Positions 63,323 to 64,000 of a stretch of DNA of 64,000 bases are shown here, one piece after another. Source of the DNA: Callipepla californica brunnescens (Eukaryota > Chordata > Aves > Galliformes > Odontophoridae); assembly GCA_023055505.1 (NCBI GenBank), contig JALIRH010000002.1, positions 2,837,001-2,901,000 on the forward strand. Direction: 5' to 3'. Made by a program: the position numbers and the translations under genes. Position 1 is the first letter of the stretch, and each line of letters begins with the position of its first letter. The notes under the pieces were generated by a model. It was not told where the DNA came from, did not search any database, and saw only the letters and a program-made list of their open reading frames with translations.

Positions 63323-64000
63323 GCCTTCATCATGAAAACTCATCTCCAGTTCATCTTCACTCCTCTCCCTTCCCCACTCCTCCCCTTCACTCTGAAGACA
63401 TCCTTTGACCAAAACAAGCTGCAGAGGCTAGGAAAGACACTGACGTCAATGTAAAAGTAAACCCAAGAGGTCTGGTTCCTGTATTGCTGTGCTGGGCTGA
63501 GCACTGGAGAGCGAGTGCGCTCTCGCTCGGTCGAGGAATCCAGGAGCAGGCTCTGGGATCAGCAGCTGAGCTTTCTCATCCAAGCTATGTGAGTACCAGC
63601 GGGAACGTGCAGAGAGGGGGAGAGGGAGGGAGATTTACCAGCTGCCGCTCAGGAAGGCAGCGTGCTACAGTCCTGTCTGGACTGCGAGTTTGGAGGCATA
63701 CGGATTGGGATGGGAGCTCTGGCAAGCTGGGTTGAGAGCAAAGCACGTGGGTTTGGGTGCAAGTGGGAACAGGATGAGGAGCATCTCCTGGGGAGCACCT
63801 CTTGCACCATAGTGCTGCATTTCATCAAGAGAGATGGTGCTTCTCCTCATTGAACTGGTCTATTTGGATGCCAGATTTGTACTGTTGTGAGAATGCACAC
63901 TTTATATGCATAAAGCAGGCTGCACACAAAACTGTCTGAGTGATTCCATATGAACAGTTGAGTATTTTTGGTGTAACTCCATATCCTGACTACCTCTATC
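63323..64000. other. Window end; CpG cluster and splice-donor-like site, no assigned gene
   Basis: Between about 63500 and 63760 CpG is much more frequent than elsewhere in the window, and a consensus donor GTGAGT lies at 63589-63594. A hairpin with stem GAGCGAG/CTCGCTC occurs at 63509-63528. This could be a promoter and first exon of an unannotated transcript. Nothing in translation is recognisable. Confidence 0.3.

Overview
This is vertebrate nuclear DNA, and almost certainly from a bird, probably a galliform such as chicken. Two things point there. The 3' end of a split gene encodes the C-terminal part of protein tyrosine phosphatase 4A3 (PTP4A3, PRL-3). The rest of the window is scattered with about 32 5'-truncated CR1 LINE copies, the dominant avian retrotransposon, many still carrying the diagnostic ATTCTATG tail. 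The AT-rich, gene-poor composition suggests a macrochromosome. I cannot separate chicken from close relatives by eye.

Layout. Bases 1-2075 hold the last three coding exons of PTP4A3 on the + strand (854-984, 1514-1588, 1958-2075). They encode residues 67-173 of a 173-residue enzyme, including the general-acid Asp, the HCX5R catalytic loop, the polybasic tail and the CCIM prenylation box. The earlier exons lie upstream of the window. The 3' UTR begins at 2076. Candidate poly(A) signals lie at 3419, 4032 and 6298, so its length is uncertain.

From about 6.4 kb to the end I find no recognisable protein-coding gene, tRNA, rRNA or known small RNA. This fits the long gene-poor interval beyond PTP4A3 in human 8q24.3 (remembered synteny, not checked here). 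CR1 fragments occur on both strands in roughly equal numbers (about 16 each). The largest is a gutted copy at 59005-60415 with recognisable endonuclease and reverse transcriptase remnants and a destroyed FADD motif. Other structure includes a 579-nt pure purine tract (44619-45197) inside a 670-bp microsatellite, an exact 114-bp tandem duplication (14922-15151), an expanded CR1 octamer tail (13301-13396), and several homopolymer and short tandem repeats.

A few segments look more structured than neutral intergenic DNA: two splice-site-bounded open segments (35311-35422 on +, 38465-38783 on -), a TATA-box promoter-like block near 25472, and a CpG cluster followed by a consensus splice donor at 63500-63590. 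None has recognised homology, so they are hypotheses. I do not see a convincing undescribed biological system here. Most of the window is ordinary avian intergenic sequence.
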